Source: Lysobacter ciconiae
GTDB lineage: Bacteria > Pseudomonadota > Gammaproteobacteria > Xanthomonadales > Xanthomonadaceae
Reading direction: 5' to 3'
NCBI RefSeq assembly: GCF_015209725.1
Contig: NZ_CP063656.1
Location: 2,401,001-2,465,000 of the forward strand
Length of the DNA: 64,000 nt
This document shows positions 1 to 8,891 of this stretch, piece after piece. The notes under the pieces are model-generated. The model had not been told where the DNA came from. It saw nothing but the letters and a program-made list of their open reading frames with translations, and made no database searches. How positions within the stretch are numbered: the first letter of the stretch is position 1; every line of letters starts with the position of its first letter. A program made the position numbers and the translations under genes.

Positions 1-454
1 CCGGCGCGCGCGCGAGCAGGACCTGGACCACGGTTTCCCAATGGCGCCGGCAGTGCGGGCCGGCCTGGGCGCCGACGGCGGCGGCGCGGCGCGCCATGCG
101 TTCCGCGGTGACCAGGTCACGCTGCAGGATCGCGTTCTCGGCGCGGGCCTGCAGCAGTTCGGCATCGTCGGGATGGGTGTCCAGCGCAAGGTCCAGTTGT
201 CGCGCGTTTTCCGCCAGGCGATCCGGTGCACGCAGGTCGCCGAGGTCCTCCTTGAGTCCGGCGATGTTTCCATTGCTGAGCGGCCGCACCACCAGCTCGC
301 GGCTTTCGGCAACGCCGGCCTGGTCGATGGCGGCGATCATCGCCGCCGGGTCGAAGTCGGCGGTGATCGGCGGCGCGGGCACCGGGGGCGCGGAGGCGCA
401 GCCGGCCAGCAGGCACAGGAGCGCGGCCGCAGCGCAGGTCGCAACAAGCTTCAT
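1..454 (-). CDS. Partial lipoprotein, TPR-like, unknown function
   Basis: The reading frame starts at ATG 454 and is still open at the left window edge, so only about 151 N-terminal residues are visible. It begins MKLVATCAAAALLCLLAGC, a lipoprotein signal peptide with lipobox LLAGC and Cys19 as the predicted lipidated residue. The rest is Ala/Arg/Leu-rich helix with a stretch (HPDDAELLQARAENAILQRD) that resembles a TPR helix pair. Its ATG overlaps the mrcB stop codon by four bases (ATGA), so it is the next gene in the mrcB transcript and is probably translationally coupled to it. An outer-membrane lipoprotein helping PBP1b, in the manner of LpoB or a TPR scaffold, is a tempting guess from position alone; no LpoB similarity is visible. 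I do not recognise the family. Confidence 0.7.
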   Translation of the reverse strand, partial: MKLVATCAAAALLCLLAGCASAPPVPAPPITADFDPAAMIAAIDQAGVAESRELVVRPLSNGNIAGLKEDLGDLRAPDRLAENARQLDLALDTHPDDAELLQARAENAILQRDLVTAERMARRAAAVGAQAGPHCRRHWETVVQVLLARAP

Positions 455-2883
455 GGGGAATCCTGCGGCTCGGGCGCCGCGGCTTCGGGCTCGTCACGGC
501 GGTCGCGTCCGAAGCCGAACCATTCCCGCCAACCGCCACGGGCACCGTCCTGCTCGTCCGCCGTCTGGGCATCGTCGGCGAACACAGGCTCGGACGGTCG
601 GCACGGCATGTACGCGGGCGCAAAGCCATCGGCGAAGGCGAAGCGGCTGGCGCCCGGGCAACTGGCATCGCTCACGTTGCTGCCGCTGACCCACTGCCAG
701 TCGATGCCTTCATCGCCCACTTTGAGCGGCGCGCTGGGCAGCAGCTTGAACAGGTTGGACCACACCCGCATGCCGCCGGTGGCACCGAACAAACCCGTGG
801 CCTCGTTCTGGTCGTTGCCGACCCAGACCACGGCGAGATGGTCGCCGGTATAGCCGGCAAACCAGCTGTCGCGGCCGTCGTTGCTGGTACCGGTCTTGCC
901 CGCGGCGTTGAGGTGGCCCAGGCCGTCGGCCACCAGTTGCCGGCCCGTTCCAGCCGTGACCGCCCGTTGCAGGGCGATCGTGACCAGCCGGGCGAAGACC
1001 ATGTCCCCTTCCTGGGCGGCGGCAGGGCGATCGTCATAGCGGTTCAGCGCCTTGCCTTCGGTGTCCAGCACGCCGCGCACCGAGTGCAGCGGCTGGATCT
1101 CGCCGCCGGATGCCAGAAACTGGTACAGCTGCGCCATCGCGTACGGGCTCTGGTCCAGGGAACCCAGGATCAGTGCCGGATTGGGCTCGGCGGTGATGCC
1201 GGCCAGCGTGTGCACCAGTTCGGCGATGCGCGCCGGTGCAACCTGCATGCCGATGCGGACGGTGGCCTGGTTGTACGAGCGCGCTAGCGCGTCGATCAGG
1301 CGGACCGTTCCGTGGCTGCGCGAATCCGAGTTGCCCGGGGTCCAGCGCTTGCCGTTGCCCAGGGTGACCGTGACCGGCGAGTCATCCACCCAGCTGGCGA
1401 GCGACCACTGCTGCGGGCTGGCCAGGGCCAGCAGGTAGACGAAGGGCTTGATCAGCGAGCCGACCGGCCGTCGCGCTTCGACGGCGCGGTTGAAGCCCGG
1501 CTGGGCGGGGGTGCCGCTGCCCACCACGGCGAGCACGTCGCCATGTTCGACATCGGTCAGCACCAGACCGGCCTGCAAGGAGGGACGGTTCTTCCCCTCC
1601 AGGCCCTTCAGCGTCTTGATCACCGCGCCTTCGGCGTAGGCCTGCGCGGACGGCGCCATCGCCGTCATTACGCTCAGGCCGGCCCCGGCAAGCGCCTCTG
1701 CGGAATAGTCGCGGGCGAGCTGGCGCCTGACCAGGTCGACATACGCCGGGAAACGGTTGGCCGAGGTGCGTCCCGGATCGGTGCTGATTCCCAGCGGTGC
1801 CTGGCGGGCGCGCTCATGCTCGGCGGCGTCGATCAGGGTGGAATCAAGCATCTTGTCGAGGACGAAATTGCGCCGCTCGGTCGCCCGCTCCGGGTTTCGT
1901 CGCGGGTCGTAGTACGACGGGCCGCGCACGATGCCGATCAGCAGTGCGATCTGCTCGGTGTTGAGGTCGGCCAGGTCGCGGCCGAACCAGAACTCCGACG
2001 CCGCGGCCATGCCATGGATGGCCTGGGCCCCGCGCTGACCCATGTAGACCTGGTTGAAGTAGGCCTCCAGGATCAGCCGCTTGTCGTAGCGCGCCTCCAT
2101 CAGCAGCGCGTAGAGGATCTCGTTGAACTTGCGGGTGTAGGTCTGCTCGCGGCCGATGCCCAACAGGCCGCTACGCGCCAACTGTTGGGTGAGCGTGCTG
2201 GCGCCCTGGCGTGCCTCGCCCGAGCGCATGTTGATCCACGCGGCCCGCACGATGCCTGACAGGTCGATGCCGTGGTGGCTGGCGAAGTCGCGGTCCTCCA
2301 CGGCCTGCAGGCCCGTGACCAGCAACTCGGGCACCTCGTCCAGCTGGACCAGGCGGCGCTCTTCCTGCTTCTGCCCGTACAAGGTGGCGATGCGGGCGGG
2401 ATCGAGTCGCAGCCGGGGCGGCGCATTCTTGCCGCCGGTCGCCTCCAGTTTGGTCACCCGTCCGCCGCCCAGGGTCAGCTGCGCCAGGCGCGGAGCTACC
2501 GGGCCATCAACGTCGTTGAACCCGCGACTGGAGATTTTCCAGCGCGCCTGATCGTGCTGGTAGGTGCCGGGGCGCAGGCCGTCACCGGGGTGGTACCCGG
2601 CCGCACGCAACTCGACCTCCAGCGTGGCGGCCTCCATTGCCACTCCCGGCGCCAGCTCCAGCGGCCGGCCGTACACGCGCGTGGGCAGCTGCCAGCGCAA
2701 CTGGTCAAAGCGCTGCTCGACCTCGTGGTTGAGGTAGAGCGAATATGGAATCAGGAAGCCCAGGCCCAGCCCGATGGTAGCCAGCACCGCCGTGGACAGC
2801 AGGCGCGGCCAGCGCGCGCCGGGCAGATCGCCCTGTTCAACATCGTCTTCGTCGTAATCGATTCGGGCCACGGCATGGGACAA
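451..2883 (-). CDS. mrcB: Penicillin-binding protein 1B, bifunctional peptidoglycan synthase
   Basis: 810-residue class A PBP. It polymerises lipid II into glycan strands and crosslinks them in the periplasm. A short acidic cytoplasmic tail is followed by one membrane segment (about residues 27-52) and a UB2H-like region (about 60-150). The GT51 glycosyltransferase domain carries the catalytic glutamate in EDRDF (E196) and the QGASTLTQQLAR signature near residue 230. The transpeptidase domain has SLIK (S476 nucleophile, K479), SYN (536-538) and KTGT (663-666). The length and the UB2H region fit PBP1b better than PBP1a. It faces the divergent glycosyltransferase at 3026, leaving about 140 bases for two promoters. 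CpoB, which coordinates PBP1b with the Tol system in E. coli, is also encoded in this window at 18140. Confidence 0.95.
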   Translation of the reverse strand: MSHAVARIDYDEDDVEQGDLPGARWPRLLSTAVLATIGLGLGFLIPYSLYLNHEVEQRFDQLRWQLPTRVYGRPLELAPGVAMEAATLEVELRAAGYHPGDGLRPGTYQHDQARWKISSRGFNDVDGPVAPRLAQLTLGGGRVTKLEATGGKNAPPRLRLDPARIATLYGQKQEERRLVQLDEVPELLVTGLQAVEDRDFASHHGIDLSGIVRAAWINMRSGEARQGASTLTQQLARSGLLGIGREQTYTRKFNEILYALLMEARYDKRLILEAYFNQVYMGQRGAQAIHGMAAASEFWFGRDLADLNTEQIALLIGIVRGPSYYDPRRNPERATERRNFVLDKMLDSTLIDAAEHERARQAPLGISTDPGRTSANRFPAYVDLVRRQLARDYSAEALAGAGLSVMTAMAPSAQAYAEGAVIKTLKGLEGKNRPSLQAGLVLTDVEHGDVLAVVGSGTPAQPGFNRAVEARRPVGSLIKPFVYLLALASPQQWSLASWVDDSPVTVTLGNGKRWTPGNSDSRSHGTVRLIDALARSYNQATVRIGMQVAPARIAELVHTLAGITAEPNPALILGSLDQSPYAMAQLYQFLASGGEIQPLHSVRGVLDTEGKALNRYDDRPAAAQEGDMVFARLVTIALQRAVTAGTGRQLVADGLGHLNAAGKTGTSNDGRDSWFAGYTGDHLAVVWVGNDQNEATGLFGATGGMRVWSNLFKLLPSAPLKVGDEGIDWQWVSGSNVSDASCPGASRFAFADGFAPAYMPCRPSEPVFADDAQTADEQDGARGGWREWFGFGRDRRDEPEAAAPEPQDSP

Positions 2884-3025
2884 TGACAGGGCTGCGCCCT
2901 CACAGACCCGAGTCTAACGCAGCCGGCGCGGGCGGCCCGGCGGGTTGGCGCGGCCCGGTTCGATGCAGGTTCAGCGCCCGACCGGACGATGGCCCCAGGA
3001 TTTGTCCTCATCATGGAGTTGCAAG

Positions 3026-5128
3026 ATGCCGATATCGCGGGCCGAACTGCGGTTCCTGTTCGACCGTGGCAGCGGCCTGCTCCAGCGCGGCCTGACCAGC
3101 GTGCGCACCCGCGGGGTGCGGGCGTCGCTCCAACGCGCCATCGCGCAATTGCAACCGGTGCCACAAGCGCAGCTGGCGCAGCTGTACCTGCCGCAGGCGT
3201 CCTCGACGGTCCCTGAGCGGGTCCCGACGAGCGCTCGCCCGCTTGCCAGCATCGTGGTTCCGGTGTTCAACCAGATCGAGCACACCCTGGGCTGCCTGCG
3301 CGCGCTGGCGGCACATCCGCCGCGCGCGGAGATCGAGATCATCGTGGTCGACGATGGCAGCAGCGACGGCACCGCGGCGACCCTGCCCGCTATCGGAGGA
3401 CTTCGCTACCAGGCGCGCGCTGGCAATGGCGGATTCATCGCGGCCTGCAACGATGGGGCAGCACTGGCCCGCGGCGAGTTCGTGGTGTTCCTCAACAACG
3501 ACACCGTGCCGCAGCCCGGCTGGCTGGACAGCCTGCTGGACACCTTCGAGCAGTACCCCGACACCGGCCTTGCGGGCGCCCAGCTGGTTTACCCGGATGG
3601 CCGATTGCAGGAAGCGGGCGGAATCGTCTTCGCCGATGGCAGCGGTTGGAATTACGGGCGGTTTGGTGCGCCCGATGCGCCGCCGCACGCGTTCGTACGC
3701 GAAGTGGACTATTGCTCGGGTGCGGCGCTGGCGATCCGCCGATCGCTGTTTACCGAGCTGGGCGGTTTCGATGTGCGCTACTCACCGGCGTACTACGAAG
3801 ACACCGACCTGGCGTTCGCGGTCCGCGATGCCGGCTGGAAGGTCCGCTATCAGCCGGCTGCAAGGGTCGTCCACCTGGAGGGCATCACCGCCGGCAAGGA
3901 CGTGCGCCACGGGCCAAAGGCCTACCAGGTGCGCAACCAGGCGATATTCGCCGACAAGTGGGCACCGGCGCTGGCGCTGCAGCCGGCAGCGGGTGCCGAC
4001 GCGGATCAGGCCTCCAACCACCGCTGCCGTCACACCGTGTTGGTCATCGATGCGTTCAGCCCGCGCCCTGACCGCGACTCGGCGTCGTTGCGGCTGCTCA
4101 ACCTGATGCTGATGCTGCGCGAGGAAGGGGCGCACGTGGTGTTCGTCCCGGCCGACCGCGGCCATGCCGGTGATTACACGCGGGAGATGCAGCAGCTGGG
4201 CATCGAGGTCTGGTACAGGCCATTTTTGCAGCCGCTGCCGACCTGGCTGCGCAAGCACGGCCCCCGCTTCGACAGCGTGCTGGTGTGTCGCCATTACGTG
4301 ATGCGCGAGGCGCTGCCGCTCCTCCGCCGGCATGCGCCGCAGGCGCGGGTGATTTTGGACACGGTGGATCTGCACTACCTGCGCGAGCAGCGCGGCGCCG
4401 AACTGGCCAACGATCCCGCGCGCGCCCGAGCCGCGTTGCGCACCCGGCGCAGCGAGCTGGACGTGATCGGCCGCAGCGATGCCACCTTCGTGGTCAGCGA
4501 GGTGGAGCGCGAGCTGTTGGCTCGGGAGCTGCCCGACAGCCGGGTGGAGGTGCTGTCCAACCTGCACCGGATGGGCGGCGAGGGCCTGCCGTTTGAGCAG
4601 CGCCGCGACCTGATGTTCGTGGGCGGTTTCCGCCATCCGCCCAACGTCGATGCGGCGTGCTGGTTCGTCGACGAGGTGTGGCCGTTGCTGCGCGAGCAGG
4701 AGCCGGAGCTGCAGTTCCACTGCATCGGCGGCGATGTGCCGCCGGAGGTGCAGGCCTTGTCGACGCGGCCGGGGGTGATCGTGCACGGCCACGTCCCCGA
4801 CCTGACGCCGCTGCTGGCCGGGGCGCGACTGACGGTGGCGCCGCTGCGCTACGGCGCCGGCGTCAAGGGCAAGGTGAACCAGCCGATGGCCCACGGCCAA
4901 CCGGTGGTCGCGACCGCGTGCGCGATCGAGGGCATGCACCTTAGGCCGGGCGTTGACGTGCTGGTCGCCGATGACGCCGCGGGGTTCGCCGCCGCGGTGC
5001 TTCGTGTGTACCGGGAGCACGACCTGTGGCAGCAGCTGGCACGCAATGGTCGGGAGAATATCCAGCGCCATTTCTCGCTGGATGCCGGACGCGCGGTGGT
5101 GCGTCGCGCGCTGCTCGGACGTGGCTGA
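3026..5128 (+). CDS. Two-domain glycosyltransferase (GT2 plus GT4/GT1-like)
   Basis: The chosen start is ATG 3026 because GGAG (3015-3018) sits seven bases upstream; an in-frame TTG at 2945 would add 27 residues without a ribosome site. The 700-residue protein has an N-terminal GT-A domain of family 2 (about 75-330) with SIVVPVFN, the nucleotide-binding VVDDGSSDGT and NNDTVPQPGW, and the acceptor-side EDTDLAFAVRDAG, as in rhamnosyltransferase-like WcaA/RfbF proteins. A second, GT-B type domain (about 345-700) contains VILDTVDLHYLREQ, DLMFVGGFRHPPN and APLRYGAGVKGKV, typical of GT4/GT1 proteins. No signal peptide or membrane segment is seen, so it is likely cytoplasmic and works on a lipid-linked or nucleotide-sugar acceptor. 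It stands alone, far from the polysaccharide locus after 48 kb, and its 3' end is 12 bases from the convergent gene at 5141. Confidence 0.85.
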   Translation: MPISRAELRFLFDRGSGLLQRGLTSVRTRGVRASLQRAIAQLQPVPQAQLAQLYLPQASSTVPERVPTSARPLASIVVPVFNQIEHTLGCLRALAAHPPRAEIEIIVVDDGSSDGTAATLPAIGGLRYQARAGNGGFIAACNDGAALARGEFVVFLNNDTVPQPGWLDSLLDTFEQYPDTGLAGAQLVYPDGRLQEAGGIVFADGSGWNYGRFGAPDAPPHAFVREVDYCSGAALAIRRSLFTELGGFDVRYSPAYYEDTDLAFAVRDAGWKVRYQPAARVVHLEGITAGKDVRHGPKAYQVRNQAIFADKWAPALALQPAAGADADQASNHRCRHTVLVIDAFSPRPDRDSASLRLLNLMLMLREEGAHVVFVPADRGHAGDYTREMQQLGIEVWYRPFLQPLPTWLRKHGPRFDSVLVCRHYVMREALPLLRRHAPQARVILDTVDLHYLREQRGAELANDPARARAALRTRRSELDVIGRSDATFVVSEVERELLARELPDSRVEVLSNLHRMGGEGLPFEQRRDLMFVGGFRHPPNVDAACWFVDEVWPLLREQEPELQFHCIGGDVPPEVQALSTRPGVIVHGHVPDLTPLLAGARLTVAPLRYGAGVKGKVNQPMAHGQPVVATACAIEGMHLRPGVDVLVADDAAGFAAAVLRVYREHDLWQQLARNGRENIQRHFSLDAGRAVVRRALLGRG

Positions 5129-5140
5129 CACATCCACGCG

Positions 5141-6631
5141 CTAGCGCGGCGGCAGCGAGGCGCGCTCCAGCCGGCGCGAAAACGCCTCCAGTCCCTCGGC
5201 GGAGGGATCCAGCGAACGGGCCATGCCCAGCGCGCGCCGTGCCATCTGCAGGTCGCCGGCGCCCACGCGTTCGTCGCCCACCGCGATCCAGCGCAGCGCC
5301 AGCTGGCGACGGGACGCCTGCACGCTGTTCTCCTCACCTTCCAGCACCGCGTAGGCATCCAGGCATCCGCCTGCGGTGGCCAGTTGGTTGCGCCGCAGGG
5401 CTGTCACGAAGCACGCGCGCGCCGCGGGGCGCAGGCGTCGCGTCATCGCGATCACGTCCGGGTCATCGGCTGCGATCGCGCGGGCGGTGCGCAGCTTGTC
5501 GTAGGCGCTGTCGCCGGGCGGCGAGAGCAGGTCGCCGCGCGCCTCGGCAGCCGCGGCGGCCTCGAGCAGTTCGCGCACGCGCTTCTTCCGTTGCGCCGGC
5601 GGCAGGCCACTTTCCAATCGCGCCTGCAGCAAACGGGTCTGCGCCAGGTGCTCGTTGGCCTCGATCACCGCCGGGGCGTCCGGCGCGATGGCCGCGGCGG
5701 CGCCCAGCTCCTGTTGCGCTTCGCGGATCCGGAAATCGGCGGCGTGGCGCTGGCTCAGCGCCGCGTGGGCATTGGCGACCCGCAACCGACCGCGCGCGGC
5801 CGCCTCGTTGCCGGGCTGGATCGCGGCGACCATGTCGTAGCCCTCAAGCGCACGCTCCAGGCGCTCCCGCCGCAGGTCCGCGTCGGCTTTCTGCAGGCGC
5901 TGGTCGACCCGACCGGCCAACAGGGAGACCACGCGCGGCAGGTCGATATGGCCCGGATCCAGCTCGCTTGCGCGCTCCACCATGGTCGCGGCAGCGAGCA
6001 GATCGCCGGCCTCGCCCGCCTGGCTGGCCCTCTGCAGCAGGTCCGACAGCGCATCCTCGCGCCCTTCCAGGGCACCCACGTCATTGGGCCGCAAGGCCAG
6101 CGCCTTCTGGTAGAGCGGGAGCGCCGCGTCATCGTTGCCGTCGAGCCGGCCCGCGGCGCGCGCGCCATCGGCGCGACGCACCAGTCGCTCGACGTCAACG
6201 GCGCTGTCGCGGGTGCGCTCCAGCCGGGCGGCGATTTCGTCGATGGCCGCCCTCGGCATGGCCAGTTCGCGTGCCAGTTGCAGCGAGGCGCGCGCGTCAT
6301 CCAGCCTGCCGGCATCGATTTGCGCGTTGGCGCGAGCAAGCGCCGCCTCGCCGACCTGCAGCAATCCGTCGCTGGTGTCGCCGCGATCCGGATCCAACGC
6401 CAGCGCGGCCTCGTAGAGCTCGCGCGCGCCGCGGCCGTCAGACCGGCTCAGCTCGCCGGCCTGCAACGCGCGGGCGGCATCCGATTGCAGTTGCTGGATG
6501 CGGGTATCGGGCCAGATCGCCTCCGAGATCGGCTTGTGCCACCACAACAAAGTCGCGGCGAGGAGAGCGCCCAGCGCCAGCGAGCCCCAGCGCCGCGCGC
6601 CACGGTCGCGTAGGTCAGCAGCGGCGCGCAT
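5141..6631 (-). CDS. Membrane-anchored TPR-like repeat protein
   Basis: 496 residues. A single N-terminal membrane segment (about residues 15-33, GSLALGALLAATLLWWH) is followed by an all-helical, Ala/Arg/Leu-rich domain. It contains repeated TPR-like phrases such as ALALDPDRGDTSDGLLQVGEAALARA, ALALRPNDVGALEGREDAL and ASELDPGHIDLPRVVSLLAG. The orientation is probably a periplasmic solenoid held in the inner membrane. Such solenoids normally serve as protein-protein scaffolds; the partner is unknown. The ATG overlaps the end of relA by 17 bases, implying co-transcription and coupled translation with the stringent-response synthetase. I do not recognise a named family. Confidence 0.75.
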   Translation of the reverse strand: MRAAADLRDRGARRWGSLALGALLAATLLWWHKPISEAIWPDTRIQQLQSDAARALQAGELSRSDGRGARELYEAALALDPDRGDTSDGLLQVGEAALARANAQIDAGRLDDARASLQLARELAMPRAAIDEIAARLERTRDSAVDVERLVRRADGARAAGRLDGNDDAALPLYQKALALRPNDVGALEGREDALSDLLQRASQAGEAGDLLAAATMVERASELDPGHIDLPRVVSLLAGRVDQRLQKADADLRRERLERALEGYDMVAAIQPGNEAAARGRLRVANAHAALSQRHAADFRIREAQQELGAAAAIAPDAPAVIEANEHLAQTRLLQARLESGLPPAQRKKRVRELLEAAAAAEARGDLLSPPGDSAYDKLRTARAIAADDPDVIAMTRRLRPAARACFVTALRRNQLATAGGCLDAYAVLEGEENSVQASRRQLALRWIAVGDERVGAGDLQMARRALGMARSLDPSAEGLEAFSRRLERASLPPR

Positions 6632-8825
6632 GCTCCACTCCCGGCACGGCGCCCAGCTTGCCCAGCAGCTGCGTCAGCTGGTCGAAATCCTCGACCTTGA
6701 CGCGCATGCGGATGCGCATCCGGTTGTGCTGCGAATCGCTGCGGATGCCGCCCATGTTGACGTTGGCTTGGGCGATGACGTTGGTCACCTCCTTGAGCAG
6801 CCACTTGCGGTCCACCGCCAATACTTCGATGTCGACCTCGTAGCCGCCGCTGGCGCCCCACTCCACCGTGAGCACCCGGTCGGGATCCTTGTCAGCCAGG
6901 CGTTGCAGTGTCGCGCAGCCTTGCCGGTGGACCGTCACCCCGCGCCCCCGGGTCAGGTAACCGGCGATCGGCTCCCCGGGCAGGGGCTGGCAGCAGCGTG
7001 CGGGCTGCACCAGCAGGTTGCCCAGGCCCTGCACCGTGAAGTCGCGCTGCTTGCCGGCCGATCGCCGCCGCGGGCGCTCCGGCGCGGGCGCGGTTGCGGT
7101 CGCTGCGGGAGCGCTCTGCGCGCGCTGATGATCCTGCAGCAAGCGGCCGACCTGATGCGGCCCGACGTCGCCGAGCGCCACCAGGACGTACAGCTCGCCG
7201 TCGCTGGCCAGGCTGAAACGCTCGCGCGCCGGCGCCAGGTCCTCACCCAGCAGGCCCATTCGGCGCAGTTCCTTGTCCAGCAACTCTCTGCCGGCGGTTT
7301 CGTTGCGCTCCCGGTCCAGGCGGTGGAACCAGTTGCGGACCTTCTCGCGCGAGCGGCTGCTGGCGAGGAAGCCGTTGGCTTCGATCAGCCAGTCGCGCCG
7401 CGGCTCGCCCGTCTTGGCGGTCATGATCTCGACCCGATCCCCGCTGTGCAGGCGGTGGTCCAGCGGCACGATCCGCCCGTCCACCTTCGCGCCACGGCAG
7501 CGGTGGCCGACCTCGGTATGCACCCGGTAGGCGAAATCCAGCGGGGTGGAGCCGGCCGGCAGGTCGATCACCTCGCCCTTGGGCGTCAGCACGTAGACGC
7601 GGTCCTCGACCAGCTCGGTGTCCAGCTCGCGCGCCAGCGCCGCATCGTCGCCAGCGCCCTCATCGGCCTGCTCCAGCAGCTTGCGCATCCAGGCGATCTT
7701 GCGGTCAAACGCCGCATCGCCGCCGGAACCTTCCTTGTAGCGCCAGTGCGCGGCCACGCCCAGCTCGGCCTGGCGGTGCATCTCCACGGTGCGGATCTGC
7801 ACTTCCAGGGTCTTGCCTTCCGGCCCGATCACCGCCGTATGCAGGGATCGGTAATCGTTGCGCTTGGGCCGGGCGATGTAGTCGTCGAACTCGCTGGGAA
7901 TCGGGGTCCAGGTGGCGTGCACGACGCCCAGCGCGGCGTAGCAGGCGGCCACGTCGTCCACCAGGATGCGCACCGCACGCAGGTCGTAGAGTTCGCTGAT
8001 CGGCGCCTGCTTGCGCTGCATCTTCTTCCAGATGCTGTAGATGTGCTTGGGCCGGCCGGCGATGTCGGCCGCAAGACTTTGCGCGTCCAGCGCCTCGCGC
8101 AGGGTCTGCTGGACCTGCTCGATGTAGCGCTCGCGGTCGCCGCGCTTCTCATCCAGCAGGCGGGCGATCTGGCGGTAGGTATCGGGATGCAGGTAGCGGA
8201 AAGCGAGGTCCTCCAGCTCCCATTTCAACTGCCAGATACCAAGGCGGTTGGCCAGCGGTGCGTGGATGTCGCGGGCCAGGGTCGCCAGCGCGAGGCGGCG
8301 CTCCTCCGGCAGGCTGGCGGCCTGCTGCATGCGCGCCAACTGCCGTGCCAGCAGGATCGGCACCACCCGCATGTCACGGACGATGGCGAGGAGCAACCGG
8401 CGCAGTCCCTCGCTGCCGCTGCGGCCCTGCTGCTCGGCGTGCAGGACCCACACCTGGGCGGAGGCGCGCTGGCCGTCCAGCAGGGTCGCGATGGACGGGT
8501 GTTCGGCCTCGAACTTCGGCCCCAGCGCGGCCAGCAACTGCGGGTAGGTGTGCAGGATCGCGGCGGCCAGGCTGTCGCTGTCGGCGTCCAGACGCTGCAA
8601 CGCGCGCAACATGCCGCGCACGACGTCCGCCGGGTCGCGCGGCTCATCGGCGACGTTCGGTGATGTCGCCGCGGCGTCCCGCAGGCGTTGCAGCAACGGC
8701 GCGGCAATGGCATCCGCCGGAGCCTCGTCGAGCAGCGCGCGCAACGCATCGACCGGGCCGGCGTGCGGCCCGATGGCTGCCGTCGGACCGGCGGTGGCCG
8801 GGGAGGAGCGCGCGGGCGGCTTCAT
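6615..8825 (-). CDS. relA: GTP pyrophosphokinase RelA, (p)ppGpp synthetase I
   Basis: 736 residues. RelA makes (p)ppGpp from ATP and GTP/GDP on ribosomes carrying uncharged tRNA. The N-terminal region has the RelA-type helical fold but lacks the HD and ED hydrolase residues of SpoT/Rel (the equivalent stretch reads IVRDMRVVPILLARQLARM), so it should be synthetase-only. The synthetase domain shows IYSIWKKMQ, RAVRILVDD, the RelA-specific EFDD (residues 312-315; bifunctional enzymes have RXKD there), YRSLHTAV and VQIRTVEMH. A TGS domain (VYVLTPKGEVIDLPAGSTPLDFAYRVHT), a zinc-finger/helical part with CCQPLPGEPIAGYLTRGRGV and a C-terminal ACT domain follow. The 3' end overlaps the next gene by 17 bases. 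Confidence 0.95.
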   Translation of the reverse strand: MKPPARSSPATAGPTAAIGPHAGPVDALRALLDEAPADAIAAPLLQRLRDAAATSPNVADEPRDPADVVRGMLRALQRLDADSDSLAAAILHTYPQLLAALGPKFEAEHPSIATLLDGQRASAQVWVLHAEQQGRSGSEGLRRLLLAIVRDMRVVPILLARQLARMQQAASLPEERRLALATLARDIHAPLANRLGIWQLKWELEDLAFRYLHPDTYRQIARLLDEKRGDRERYIEQVQQTLREALDAQSLAADIAGRPKHIYSIWKKMQRKQAPISELYDLRAVRILVDDVAACYAALGVVHATWTPIPSEFDDYIARPKRNDYRSLHTAVIGPEGKTLEVQIRTVEMHRQAELGVAAHWRYKEGSGGDAAFDRKIAWMRKLLEQADEGAGDDAALARELDTELVEDRVYVLTPKGEVIDLPAGSTPLDFAYRVHTEVGHRCRGAKVDGRIVPLDHRLHSGDRVEIMTAKTGEPRRDWLIEANGFLASSRSREKVRNWFHRLDRERNETAGRELLDKELRRMGLLGEDLAPARERFSLASDGELYVLVALGDVGPHQVGRLLQDHQRAQSAPAATATAPAPERPRRRSAGKQRDFTVQGLGNLLVQPARCCQPLPGEPIAGYLTRGRGVTVHRQGCATLQRLADKDPDRVLTVEWGASGGYEVDIEVLAVDRKWLLKEVTNVIAQANVNMGGIRSDSQHNRMRIRMRVKVEDFDQLTQLLGKLGAVPGVEHARRC

Positions 8826-8891
8826 TGCAGTGTTTCGTATCGACCTGGAGGACTGACTACACTATCGACCAACCGTCTGCAGGAACAGCCC

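Noticed and set aside
1312..2259. 315-residue ORF on the strand opposite mrcB
   Set aside because: High-GC antisense shadow; lacks a ribosome site and any domain, and the minus-strand mrcB motifs are intact.
5026..6843. 605-residue Arg/Pro/Ala-rich ORF opposite the TPR-like gene
   Set aside because: Extreme composition and overlap with two well-supported genes.
6498..8663. 721-residue ORF opposite relA
   Set aside because: Antisense shadow of relA; composition is His/Gln/Val/Arg-rich as expected from reverse reading.
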